From positions 5,895,001 through 5,959,000 of the forward strand of contig NC_134025.1 of assembly GCF_964204645.1 (NCBI RefSeq): a stretch of 64,000 nucleotides of DNA, in the 5' to 3' direction. Shown here in pieces: positions 11,926 to 26,900 of the stretch (positions within the stretch are counted from its first letter, which is position 1; every line of letters starts with the position of its first letter). The stretch comes from Tubulanus polymorphus (lineage: Eukaryota; Nemertea; Palaeonemertea; Tubulaniformes; Tubulanidae). Made by a program: the position numbers and the translations under genes. Under the pieces are notes generated by a model. The model did not search any database. It was not told where the DNA came from and saw only the letters and a program-made list of their open reading frames with translations.

Positions 11926-14900
11926 CTAAACAGTGTAAAATTGGATAGCTGCAGATGACTGCACCTCAATTTGACCCAATTTAAACTGAAGTCGTTTTAA
12001 CCATTTCAGTAGCATTGTATGAGAATTGCTATCTTTTGACTCTTTCGGTGGTTCCCAGTTCTGGCAGGTTTGAAGTCGTACTTGTAGATGTCCCGGAAGC
12101 TGACTGTGATATGTGAATAGTATTGGAGTCCAAAGAGCGAACAACTGCAAGCCAATAAAACAAATTTCAGTCACTTCCATTTACTAACTGCAGGTCATAT
12201 GGTTGATAAAAAGATACATATATATGTATATATTACCTTTGCCAACACTGTCGAGTTACATTCTTGTAGAGCTTCCATTAGACTAAGAAAGTGTAAATTC
12301 ACCATCTCGGCCAACTGGAAAAAAGATTTCTCATTTTACTGATTTGTGCAGTGAACACTGCGAGATACCGATATAAAAAGTTTACCAACCACTTTTGAGT
12401 GTGATAATAACTGAAGCACACCAGGAGTAACTCGTCCCCAGAAATCCATTATTGTGTTGCTAACCATTGCGGTCGACTCGTCAACACCAGGCTGTTCCTG
12501 AGCAGCTGACTCACAATACATCGTCCACAACTAAATCAAAAACACTCATAAATCGCAACCATAATTCAGTAGCTAGAGGTACATCAGAGAGATGTTCAGC
12601 TCTATTTACCTGACATAGTATGAAGGCATGAAACAGTGATGACATGTGTAATACCGATTCCTGAAATAAATGCATATGCTTACAGAAATTAAATCACAAT
12701 ATTCTACACCAATATAAAATCCCTTCATATTACCAAGCCAATTCTATCACTAATTAAACTATGCTCTCCAGGGATGCCATGCCTGCCTGGGCTATACCCG
12801 TAGTTGGCTAAACTGAAGTTATCAACATTTTTAAGCTCAACTCATATGTGAAACTAGATATACCTTCGACTTTTCAGCAAAACCAGTCATAATCACCATG
12901 ACATGATCTGAGATATGTTGACTAGCCTCTAATGGTATTGGTTGACATGTGATTGAAGCACTTTGATGTGTTACTGCAGTGTGGGTCAAAGAACCAAGCA
13001 ATATCCAGGACAATAACCTTATATGACCAACGCATTCTATGAATTCTTTAGGTCTATAAGTAAAAATACACTCATTCAGAATATAAAGCCTTATGAACTT
13101 CTGATCAAAGTCACGAGATGTGCCTAAATATTTACCCTTGTTGCATGGCTGATGGCGGATGATATAACCATGGTAAATACCGATTCACCGCTCTATAGTC
13201 ACACCTGTTTCTTTTTGTAATACCCAGGGCTACAAACTGAGCTATTGCGGATTTTAATTGACTTCCAAGCGTATCTTCGTTCAGGTTCTGAGAACCACCT
13301 TTCATATTACTCTACAAATCAAGGTGAAATTACCTATAGATTTCATATAAGTTACTATTCTACCCTTTCTGTGAAAATACAATTAACCTCACCCAACTCG
13401 AACAAACTGAGCAGATAAAAGCAGTCCGAGTAAAGAATAAGAAAATATGTTAGGAAGTCACAGAAATTGTTTAATTTTTGCCAGAGTTCGACAAATTGGG
13501 AGTCTACATGTCTAAGTTAGGCGAGGTTTACTGTACAACTTTGATACATGGATAGCACGAAAGCATTGTTATCATAAGTGTTGCTATCTAATACCTTGAT
13601 TTGTAGCATCTTGGAGAAATCAGACTGACTTACTCCAAGTTAGTATTAACTACCTCCAAAATGCTTGAGTAAATATTGTGTGCAATGTTAGATGTTACAA
13701 AGCAATTAACATGATATATTACAGTAGTTGTAGGCCAACTCATCATTACATGCTAGGCCTATTAAACAATTGCGCATAAGCCGTGACAACCATATTTAAG
13801 TTCTTTTAGGCATGCAATGAATTCTTCGAATTAGATCTAAGCTAAGATTCAGGTGACAATAAACAAGCCTTTTTTCATATCACTCATGTTCATGACGTTT
13901 ATGTTCATGTAAGAAATTGCATTTTACTGTTACCATGCATAAATGCTTGTTCCTAATTGTTGGACATTTATACCGTAGCATTTATAATTAAGAGTGATGA
14001 TGGTGGCAGTGCAAGTGATCAACACGCTTCGATACTGATGCCTGATGCACATGCGGTGTGATCATACTTTTTAAGCTAAGTATCTTTGGTTGCCGAGCAG
14101 AAATATTAACCCTCTTACCTCCAGAGTCCCTGTAAAAATGCAGGGAACATCTGGGAACTAACCTTTACCCTGTTAATTGTGTGTAAATCGGCTATAAATT
14201 CGACTAAAACTGTCAAATGTTGTCGCATACACTCCGCAGCATTGGTACTCATCAGATTATGAGTTTGAGGATTGAAGTAGTTGTTTAGTCCTTCAACTAT
14301 ATTCGTCGGCCCAATAGTTCCACCAGCATCAATACACACAAACTGAAATACAAGCAGGTTTTATATATTTGGTAGCTAATTAACAATACAATTGCCCAAC
14401 AGAAGAAATGTTATGATTTCCCTTACCTGCACCAACATTAGAAGATTTTCATCGGGCAAAATTGATTTGAATTTCAATGCACTAACCAACTCATATATAA
14501 CGCAGCGAGTTAGCAACAACTTATCTCTCTCCTACAAATTCATAAGAAATATGATCGTTGATGAAAATCTGTGATTGCTGATGAATGTATAAGATAAAAA
14601 TAGCTTTACCTTAGAAAAAGCTCCATTGCACAGAGAACAGAGGTCAAACAATTGCTGTAACTTGAATGTACAATTCTGGATCACGAAAGTCAGTATCTTC
14701 GAAAACGGCTCGAGAATACCCTGCAAAAATACAGTATAAGTTTATGACAAATTATGCTAATATAATTCATGATTAATTCAACACTTACCTTGACTGTTTG
14801 CAATCCTGGGATACGGAATACTGAAATCATGATCTTCATCAAGTGACTTGTCTCGCAAGGATTTGGTAAGACAATAACTAATTTACGGAAGAACGCATCA

Positions 14901-17900
14901 AAATGTGTTAGTATCGTTTGCCACTGGGGATTAGGTGTTTCTAGTGTTATGCAGTCCATGTAACTAGCCAAATTTTCTAGTAGCAACATAATATTATCAG
15001 CGGGCAAGTTTTTCCTGTTGTTCAACCCCTGAAAGTATAACACAGATGAAGTACTGATTTTCAACTTGATATGACTCGACGAGGTACATGCTATATACCA
15101 GCATACACGATGACTTCCATACTAACCTCAAGCAGAAGAAGAAGTGGAGCATATGCATTCAATTCGGTGAAATCAACCAGAGCACTAGCTATTGTTTTGA
15201 AAAATTCAGGTTCTACAATACAAAACAGGATGCGGGAATATAGTATTTCATCAATTCAAACAGTTCTCTAAGAATTTCGATAAGACAATGGACAGCTAGA
15301 CAGAGATATACATACCATCACATTTACTCTGGAATAACTGAACAAACAGGCCATTAGGAGTCAGCTGGTGCAGTGTACATCGGAGGAATTGCCTGGCTAC
15401 ACTCACTGAATTACCCGGTATAATCAAACTGTTGCTAATAAATCAGATAAAATTCAAACGAATTAGAAATGATCAAGTTTCAAGGTTCTTACAAAACAAC
15501 GTATTTCATTCGCTTACCATTCAGCTTGCCAAGAGTATGGACTACTCGAAGATATTCTACAAAAGAATGAGAAATGTTCATTAGATATTGAAGCACGACT
15601 ATTCATCTGTCGGTACAGCATTTGAATGAAAATCACCTGCTGACAGCCTGTAACATTTCCAGCAATAACGGAGTAGCAAGAGCCGGTTCTCTGTGAATAT
15701 ATGTCGCCAAACAAACGATTGAATTGCTGATCACTTCATCATCATAAGTTTCTAATACAGCATGACATTCTGGGCAACGTTCCATGATTACATTGTCCGC
15801 AAATTTAGCTGTTGCTTTCTTCGCCGGTGCTTGTTGATTTTTAACTAGGTCAGCTTTTCGGTTTCTCCTGAGAAAGGCAGAAAAGGCAAAAGCACAAGAC
15901 TTGAAAGAGAATTCATACTCAAAAAGTTCATATTCACATATTTCATCGAGGCAACGAATACAAACCTCGATTTTTTACCAGTCACCGAAGTTCCAGCAGG
16001 ACTAGATTCACCAGAAGGAGGACCAGTGTTTGCAAGCTCGGGAATCAACTTTTGTAATTCTACAGTTGTGAGACCAGTTTTACGTGATTTTCGCTGTCTA
16101 AAATTTGGTTTCAAATGTGGACTGGTTCCTGGACTAGGAATAGGACTATCATCAACCTCACCTGCAGCATCATTGAGATGTTTAATAAAATATTTACAAG
16201 TGATAATAGTTAGCCATTCAAGCCATATATCTAGTTAATGAATTTTCCTTACTTTCTGCCTGCGCTTTATCGACATTTGGATTCAATAATAGACGATCAG
16301 ATGGACTATCAGAGGCAGTAGTATATGTCTGATCACTGTCTGGTTTACTTTCTCTACCGGTCATGGATTCTGCTGAACTTTCCACCGCTTTCTCATCCAC
16401 TTCACTCTTGGAGTCTTTACAGATTTGCTCAGATGCTTCAGGGATATCTTTCGGAACCGATGATCTTGAAACTGACGATCGATTATCATCAGTCAGTTCT
16501 TCTTGAGCATCATAATAAACCGATGATTCTCGCTTGGCACGATCGCACTCAAATTCCTCGATTTGTTGAGCCATTTTCTCATCAACTTCCGCTGGTTCTA
16601 AAATTGAAATAAACAACATTCAATAAGCACATACATTGCCAATGTTTTTCTAAAAGAACTTCTATTTCTCAATATTATAAATCTTTAGTTGAAGAACAGT
16701 AAAAGCAAGCAGATATTCTAAAAAGAATTATTACTGGATTAAAGCCGTCAACGAAGGATTGAAAGCATAAACTAATGAGTAAGATGAAAGTACGTTTATC
16801 TATTGGCCGCTATATTCAACGTAAGTGGTGTATAAGCAGGCTGCGTGTAAGCATCCAGTAAAACAGTAAAAACTGTCTATCACACCACAAACATGATACT
16901 TTACTGATTGAATGTTTAGGTGTGTTGTTATAACTCTGAGTACCATTTTCTACGTTTTGAGCCAGTTCATGAGGTTCAATCATGGAATGAGGTCGTTGTA
17001 CACTGCGGAATATCGGACTCTCCGGACCGTGATTAGGATTCAGAGGCAGGTCATCTTTCAGTCTCATTTTTACAGATTGAATGATATGATCAGATGCTGG
17101 CCGTTGATGTTTATGAAGATCTCGTCTCAGCGGCACTCGCGGAGGTGTTGGAGATGCTGGTTCTTGCTCACTAGATTCCCGACTACTTGGATCGAGATCT
17201 GAACTCAAACGATTATGAGCTTTTTCTTCTCTCCTTCCTTTATCCATGATGTGCTCCTCAAAACATTGTTGCAGAGTTTTCTGTGAAGGCAATTCACATA
17301 TTTGATTATACTTAACATACGAATTGACAATAATACATAATATGAAACTTTATTCATTACACATTAGAATATGTTAATTAATACCTAAAACAGAAATGAT
17401 TTGTTCAGACATACCGCGATTTGCTGTTCCTTATCTTGAGTATCTGATTCAGTATTGTCATCAGGTTCAATATCTATGACTGTACTGTTGTCTTCCTTCT
17501 TGAAATTACTATCAACCATACTTTCGGGCTTCATTTCATCAATAGGTGACTCCATCTTGATCAAATCAATCTCTTCAGGCTCATCCTTTAAGTTTTTTGG
17601 AGCATGTCCATTTTGAAGACTGGTTTCCTGTGGCAGGCTATAATCTGGTAATCTACGTGGAGGTCTTTGACGTGTGACTTTCTTCTTCACAGAGCTGGCC
17701 TGAGATTGAAGATTGATTGAACTAAGTACGAAACCCTCATCTATATTTCAATATAGTTTAAATTACCCTAAACTGGATAAAGTAGTCTACCCTATCATAA
17801 ATGAAAGAGCTTCAAGGGGTAACATATTTGCGGTGAATTGGGGCAATAGGAAAAGTGATGATGTTTTTTTCAATATGATCTTACTTTAATACTCGGTGGA

Positions 17901-20900
17901 GAAGAATCATTATCAGTATCGGCTGATTGTTTACTAGCCGCCTGTAATTTCATGTATTGTACACTATGCGAAGGTGATGAAACATTAATAGTCACAGCAT
18001 CTGTTGATGATAGTTGAGAATCAGTCGGACTTTGCGGAGGGGTCTCGGTCTCTTGAATATTTTCCAGGTCACCAACTGATACATTGCTTGTGTCTATAAA
18101 ATGAAGAATAGCTCGAGCACATTTTTCTCGAAATATAAGACTGCCCGATTCCACCATTGGCCATCAATGCACATCACTGTAAAGAGCTTACCTCTGTTGC
18201 GTGGTATGATAGGGCTAGATGGACCGAAAGCATCATCATGTCTGCGACATCGATGATGCTGAGCATCGATTGTATTCATTACGATACGAATGAGAGTATG
18301 AATGCATGTAGACAGCGGAGGCTGGTTATACTGATACTAAAAATCAAATATACAAAACCAGTCTTATCATTATTGTTACAAGAACGAACCATTTTCAATG
18401 CACAAAAATCTGTGATATAATGACATACCTTATAAAGTGAAACCAGTAAGGTTGACAGCCAGGTTAAACGAGTATGGGGTTCTAGTAACCACAGCGTGTA
18501 GTTCGGTGGCTGATAGTCTGTAGCATATCTTTGAGGTGATGCAGCATATTGGAGTAAAGCTAAACAAAATGGCAGTATATTATTGCCAACTGTGAAATTA
18601 CGATCCAACACCTGCGAAAATAGCATGATAAAATACAATGGCAATGATGATTTTAAGTGTGGTTGAGTATCATTAGATATAACATTATCAATATAACAAT
18701 GACTTACACTTGGTAGTCCAGATAGGAAAGCATTGAATACTGTAGAACACCGAAGTTTAAACGGTGGAACGCTAAATGCCTTTTCTGTCTGATTGTATCC
18801 AAGCAACACATTTAAATGTCTGATAACAATGCTCTGTGCTTTATTCGATTGTCGTTCATCACTCACAGAGGAAGCTTCGCAAGCCATGAACTAAAAAAAT
18901 AAAGTCGATACAACTATCACCATCATCCATTTTCATTCTTGTAAAACATCCTGAAAAACCTTTAACCGTCATTGGCAGAGTCTATATTTTTGAATAGCCA
19001 GGAGGAAAGGACCAGAGAACAATCCCAAAATTAAGAAGATAAAAATTGGATAACACAGCAACATGGCTGTTGGTTGATATTTGGAACGAAGTCTAGAAGT
19101 AAAACTACCCAATAATGTTAATATGATAGTCCAGAATTATGTGAAAATGTTAGATACTGAGATTGATTATATGGTATATGTTATTAAAGAGAAATAGATA
19201 AGCAAAGTTAATGAAACATGGCAGAGAGAACAGCTTATGAGAGAGAATTCCATATCAGTTTTTCCCAAACATCTTCAAACACCTCAGTGTGAATGGAAAA
19301 CTGAATGGAAAGTAGGCAAGCCAGATTCAGAAACTATTGCATGCACAAAACACACATGATCGAAAGATCTAAACTGATACTAAGTCTCAGATTTCCTGAA
19401 CCTCTTCAATTATAAGGCAGAAGATAAATCCTAAGTTAAGTTAGGATCTGAAATTTCATAGGATATATTAGTAAAACGATCACACTTGTTAAGATATGAT
19501 TTTGATGAAGTATTTGCATCACCACACAAGCTTGAACTGAGAAGTATGAATTAATAGCATAGAAAATGAGATTGCGTCACAAGAAACATTGACTAAGCTA
19601 TAACTCTTAAGAGAATGAAAGATTATCTGTCAACTAATCCATATCATTCTTTCATCAGCTAAGAATATCATCTGCATTAAGTGTTAATGATTGCATTGCA
19701 TGAACGTACTTGTGTGTAAATATTCATACAAATGAAATAATATTCAAAGACTGATTTCAGCAACTTTTTGTGCACATGTAGTCAGAACTGATGAAATATT
19801 GCGTGTATGGTTTTATAGAATATGTAGAAGAGGATTTCACCCTACACTTCAAACTCAACTTACTTTCATTTCAAGTTGATTAAGTAAAGCATAAGAAGTT
19901 GAGGTTTTTATTACAGAGATTGTATATTGATAGTCGTACAATTAGTAAACCTTTGCTCAGATTTCATACCACTATTTTTTCCAACCTCTACAAGACAATT
20001 TGTGGTTTCTGGCTGTTTTGGCATAAATGTAAGTTACAGATGCCATGAATCACAAATTAGAAAAGGCTAGATTAAAGCTAAGATGCATTGTTGCAGCTTA
20101 ACCACTGCGAAAGATATGCATATTACAGCATGCACAATAATCCAGCATATCATATACTTTTTACTGAGCTCACCTCTTCTTCAGTATTGCGATTATGTGA
20201 CATAAACTGTAAAAAAGTGAACAAACCTATCGTTCAAAATAAACATGAATTTTGTGGAAATATGCACTGAATTCCATGTCTTGGTACATTTATCATGTAA
20301 CAGTGGAAACACAAATAAAACTAATCTAATGGTACAATCAGCTCAATGAGAATGATTTAATATATTTGAAGCAAATCAAATGGCATTTTCTACGACCACC
20401 AGTACATGTGAAAAATGAAACAAACATTCAAAACATCAATGTGTACCTAGATGTAAGGTACAGTGATGATAACAAGTGAATTTGAGATCATGCAATAAAA
20501 TGCCAAATTACCTTCATCAGTAATGTGACGAGTTGATGAACAGTTTCCCTGTCAATTCCTTCTAAGTCCATAGCACGTTGTAACAATGCGGCAAAGTTAC
20601 TTTCCTCATCGGTGAATTCACGTAAATGTCCACCTGAAAAAAATCATACATAGAAAGAAAACAGTCAAGATGTTGACTTACAAAATGTAAATGAGCAGAT
20701 CTTCACCAGATAGCTACAACGTTTAGACACAGTGAGAGACAATTCACTCAATGAAGATATATTGTGTTAAACCATGATCCTTCATCACAGATCTAACACT
20801 GATTCTGGGCTGTGAGTAACTTGTACAAAAATCTAGTTTTTTCCATTTAATGCACTGTGGTATACTTTTGCTTAATATGTATGATTGAAAAAACAATTAT

Positions 20901-23900
20901 TCTTGTTTATCTGCATGCTATACATTGAAATGTATCACCATCAATCCATGCTGATACATGCACAGTAATGAATAGATGTGAGAGAGTTGAGAAATATCAA
21001 GTACAAATGGGTTCAGATATAAATCCAACTCAACTAAATATAAAATGTATTTACAGGCTGGATGCATAATTATAGTAAGTCAAACGAGTGTGCATGCCTT
21101 CATTTTATGAATATATGTGCATTGCCTGTCCTGGAGACTCCTGAAGTTCAAAAACCTCATATGAAAGAAACCTGTTAAGATTATGACATTATTCATTCCA
21201 TAGATATCACACAGTTTCTACTATGGTTAATCATGAATCAATAAATCAAGATGTTTGAAGGAATATATATGGGATCTAGGAACGGGGTAAGATTTATTGA
21301 AAGGAATCACTCAACATTCATGGGACTGTTTCGTGCGATCGAGTCACTGGAATTGATGAACACTCTTAAATCTCAGCGTTATTCTCTATGAGAACAACCC
21401 TCCCATATGTTGTATATCAATAACCTTACCTTTCTTCTTTGCCGGAGTCGTGGACTCTTTTTCCGTATTAAAATTAAAAGTTTTGCAGAAATTAAGTGAA
21501 TGCGTATGGCCAGCATTAAGAGAAAGATGTTGAGAGGTTAGACAGGATAGACATGTATAATTATTATAGTCAATAAGAGATAGACAGAGTGGCTTTCAAT
21601 TTTAACACCTAACAATATCAATGAAAGTTCAAGTTTCCATACTCTTAATAAAATTTCGAGACCACATTTCGAGTCAAAGCCATGTGTTCATTGATACTGT
21701 CGATGTTAAAAGCTATCATTGTTTTTAATGAGTTTCATTGTCATCCTTTTGTGATTTATGATGAGCATTTGATTGAAGCATAAATATATTTGTGACATGT
21801 GACAAGTTAAGGTCTTTATGAACACTGAAGAAATACATGTACGTATTAAATGTTTAATATTAACTCTATTAATTAAGCTGTCATGCTATGTTCTACAAAA
21901 GAATTCTGTGGTCACATGTAATATATATATACCGCTATAAATATATGGTGAAGAAAATGTTAGTAGTATCAGAAGAAGAGTTTCATTTGTTATTTGGAAC
22001 TGAGAAGAAAAACTAATATATCTATACACTAGTTAATGTGAAATAAGTCAAAATGGGATTATCAAAATATTGCTATTCATATTACAATAATAATGAAACA
22101 CAAGCCTAATACTATTTGACACATAGATTCCATTAAATATCAAGTTAACATGAATCATTTACATCAAAATCTAAAATTCCTAAAGCTTGAAAATAAAGTA
22201 CATGTAATGGTGCACATCTGTAACGTAACGATCCATCTACATGTGTTTAGAATGCGAAACAAATTCATCACGAATTTCTGGACTAATCAGTAAGATCTTG
22301 CGATACATCGCTTAAGAATAAGTTACAGTTTTGACCCTGTGAATTCGTACAAGTGTTCCCAATATTTTCGTATTTCAAATGCCTATTGGAAGGTTGTTTA
22401 CTTGCTGGACCTGGATTGACTTGCCTCTATTAATAGGAATAACGAGCTTACTGGGTTTTGTGATAGAAAAGGGAGAATTTTTCTTTTGGTGATAAGGAAG
22501 TTTATCTTCAAGATTGGATGTAGTAAATCATAGCGGAAGGTTTGCTAGTAGAAGATTTTGTTAGTCTGGTATTCAAGTAGAAAGCTCCATCGAAAGCTAT
22601 AATCGAGGATCGGCCCATTTCATTAGAAAATAAGAAAATAATCATGAAATGTTTAAACAGCTGAAACACTCACCAGGAAACATGTAATTGCCGAACATTC
22701 CCATTCCAAATTTAAACGATGACTGACGTCTTCGACTCAGATTAAACTGTGGAGCTGACTGTTGGCGAATATATGACTTTTCTTTCTCTGGACAATAATA
22801 TAACACAATGTTTGTTTATATGTGTGCAAGAACCAATAGTAGATCGGCCTTGATGAACATACAGGTGAAAATGTAGATAATATACTTAAGTGATTAGTAT
22901 CTCGCGACATTCCTCAACCTGTTAACTGCGGAACATGAGACATTTTTGCATGAATAATTTTGTTGAATTTAACCACGTCATTGTAATCAATGCAGCAGTC
23001 AGAGCCAGACTTCCAACAACTTTTTGTTTTTAGAATAGCAGACAATCGTTTAATACAGAAGTATTTACAGTTAACAGGTTAAATAGTATATATATATATA
23101 TATATATAATACATACGAGTATAAATATACACATGATATATGTTTAACCTTCCCCAAAATGCTTTAACATGCATATGTATTTATGAATGAATGAGGTAGG
23201 GAATCTTTTTTGAAACATCTGTGTTTTACTATGAAAATACCATCAATCACTATCTATTGAAGCAGAGGTTTTTCGAAGAATTGTGGACTTAGACAACCGA
23301 AACTATACTTTATACTAAACCAACTATACTTTATAATCTACTAGATTCCAGTGTCCAAAGTATTGTGATAAATCTTATCAATCATACAGATATCAGTAAT
23401 TTTTTTGCTGTAAAGCAAACATTTATGTAAATGAATTCAATTGATGCAAGGCGGTGATCATATAATATTATGCAGGATATAGTACAGGATGCCTACCTCT
23501 AGTAACCGGAGAAACAGTAGTCTTGGCAACCAGATGAAGCGGTACGGAGCATGCGCGTCGATACGGAGGCTTACCCATAATACTTTCACAAACAGATCTT
23601 ACACTATCCGTACGAGCTAGTGCAAACCTTGCTCGGTTTAGTTTTCGCAGGAAATGTTCGCTGTCTCTGTTACTGCTCACAAGATCTGAAGAATATCACA
23701 AATAGAGACTAATGTGCATACACTGTACATAAGATAACCTTTGAGAAGTGCTTCCAAATGTATCAAAAGCTTGGCTGAATATATCATGATTAGTAGTTCT
23801 ATCCACAACAAGTACTAGTTCAGCAAGTGGCCCAAAAAAATTATTTCAATTAATTCATATATTCAAGAGGTTAGGTGAGAGAAATTAGTAGATCATCTTG

Positions 23901-26900
23901 CCTATGCTCTTATTTACTTACCAGTGGGATAAGCTATATCCCCATTGCTTTCTAAGTCCAGTTGAGCCTCTAGAGATAACGTGTCAAATCGATTCAAGAA
24001 GAACTCCCACGTAAGTATACGTTCATTCTTCAACAATGTGAACAATTCATACATACGCTGCAGAATCATACATCTATCCTGAATAACTGAGTCGAACTGA
24101 TATTCTAAACACATACACATACACTGTAACAAAATAGAACAATATAAAGTAATGTATGACCTGAATTGCAAGCCCAAAAACCAGTATGAAAATATGTATG
24201 TAATTCATTGACAAGTGAGTAAGACCTGACTAACCTAAGAACTAAGAACCATGGACGTATAAACAAGATAAACTAGCTTTGCACCATTTTGATATGTTTA
24301 GCTGATGGATGCTGCTATGCTTTAAGTTCATATCAAATTTCAGTTAGTATTAACTTTATTCAATTGTAATAGTTTATACGTCCATGTAAGAACTAACCTT
24401 AAGTGATTGTGATTTTATAGTCTCTAAGTAAAGCATTGTTCTCTGAGCAACTGCAGCATTGATATCATCCAATGAACCGACCAGATAGCAAAAGGCATGA
24501 GCAAGAGCCGTCAGAATTGGTTGGTTGTTCTTGATTGTCTTAGCATCCAACAATCGAGCCAAAACTGTGACTTTCTCAACTGAAAAGGAGTTAAAATTTG
24601 TTTACCATATCATTAAATTAGAAATTACCAATGTCCTTCCAATCCTAAAATGAATCATTTATAATAATTGGCCTTATCAAAATACTGAATATCTAGTTTC
24701 TAATGACTTCTTCCAAAAATACACAAATTCTTGCTTCTACACATTACCTGCAGCATATCGAAGTTTCCAATCTTCACTTGTGAAATCATTTTCTACTAGT
24801 TTCCAGAAAACATCTGAACCAGATGGTAAAGTTAAACAGTGCAGTAACAATGGAACAGCCACTGCAGCTATGTGAGACAAATCCGCTCCCAATAACTTCC
24901 ATAGGCTAAAAAGATTAGTCAAAATTTGATGAATGATCTAAAAGCTACCTATACCACAAACAGGAACAAGGAGAAACACAAAGATCTTCATGATTTTCCA
25001 ACTTACTTGGGTATTAGCATCTTGCGAAGGCAGTAACATACAAATTCTTCATTATCTTTGGCTGCATAATTTAAACATTCAGCATGTAGACAAAGTAACT
25101 TCAGCGATGTCAACAGATGAAATATGGCATCTTTGTCTTTTTGATCACACAGTTCCTACAACAGTACATAAATTGTATCAATATTTATGGATGATATAAA
25201 ATCTTGGCTTTTTTAGTTCCCACTATTTCAAACACTTGTATAACGATGCTATGCAGATACCAAAGTACTGAAAAAATATGTAATACCAAACCTTCAGTAA
25301 TGCATGAATAAGTTGAAGATGAGAAGGTAGTTGATCTAGAATGAAATTTGGAGGTTCCTCCACCTCTTCCTCCTCTTCTTCCTCATTTTCCTCCTTTTCA
25401 GTTTGACCTTATTAATAAATAAGATTTTGATAGTTTAATGCACGCAATCAGCTAAATAACTTGTATATCATATATTACTTGTGATACACATATATGTAAT
25501 TCGATCTACTGGGTACTTCTCTGTTACTCAATCACTGAAAATAATACTTAGAAGCTTTGTGTATCAAATATTCCTTGAAATTTACTTATCATCTACCTAA
25601 GAACAGCTTACATTAACCATAGTTACATCTATTGGCACATGTAGATAAAATACATGTGCACTTCACATTGTTGCGCATGCCTTTTAACAATGAAGATTAA
25701 CATAAAAAATGACTACTACAAAGATATGATATGTCAACTTTCCTCATACAGTAACCATATATACTTGATATGCTGCGTCATATGGTGCATATATATTTAA
25801 AACTTATGTGCATCAACATGTATATACCAAAAGTTTTCCCAGTATGGTAGAAATGTTGGGGGGCTCATGCTTTACAGTGTACCAATGTATATGTACCTAA
25901 CATAGATTACTTACAGGGTGTAATTGGTATGGCTCTGTTATGAGATTGGGAAGAATGTTTTAATTTTTCCCTGTCACCTACATCAGGAGAAAATCATTCA
26001 AATGCATGATTGTGAAATAAATGAATTTGATAACCCAAAAAACAAGTCAATTAGAAATAAACAGAAGTTCGAGAGATCTCTAAATGAATTTTGAGAATCA
26101 ATTTCAAGACTGCAAGATGGAGATGTAAAACTTAGATATCAATGTATGCAGTCACACAAATTAAAATGATTTATTTACCATTACTAGGCTGACCTTTTGT
26201 AATATCATCAACTTTCGGAAGCTCTTTCTCTGGAAGTTTTACAGCATCTCTTGGCGCGATGAATTCAACTGCTTGGCAACAAAGTTGTAAGAATAGCGCA
26301 CATGATTGGCAGAATTCACACTCATTGGCTTTATCGGCATCTTTCTCACACAAATGTTTGCCCTCCCACGGTGCCTCCATCATTTTTGTCAATAGTAGCA
26401 TGATATCTTTAGATGTCTCATGGAAGATACTTTGATGACGAGGGGCTTCTTGTATTTCTGCCTGTATTGAAAACACCAGACAATTAATGCTTACAAAGCA
26501 GACACTACACGAAAATATGGCTGCCTCATTAAATCTGCCTATGACATCAAAGGTCAATTTGATGATGTCATAAGGCAATTTAATGATTCCTATCATCTTT
26601 TCTGTAAGGACTGTCCCTAATTTTCAGAATTTAAAGATGCTTATGTTCAACTGATCAATAATTGATGAATCATCTCACCTGTTTGAGAGATACATCTAAC
26701 ATGTAGATAAAACACTTCAAATTCAGCTCAGATTCCTTCTCATAACTATCCACAGTGGGAAGTGGAGCCTGCGGTTTATCTGGTGTCAAAGGTGATATGA
26801 TATCTTCAGGTTTTGCTGTTGCTGGGGATAACATAGACGGAGGAGGTAAAGGTGGTTGTAAAGTTCCTGGTTCTGCCGGCTTTTGTAGATCGATCAATGA

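Noticed and set aside
16325-17202. Plus-strand frames opposite UNC79 exons 32-33
   Set aside because: They are mirror frames of the real minus-strand coding exons, which have matching phases and family resemblance.
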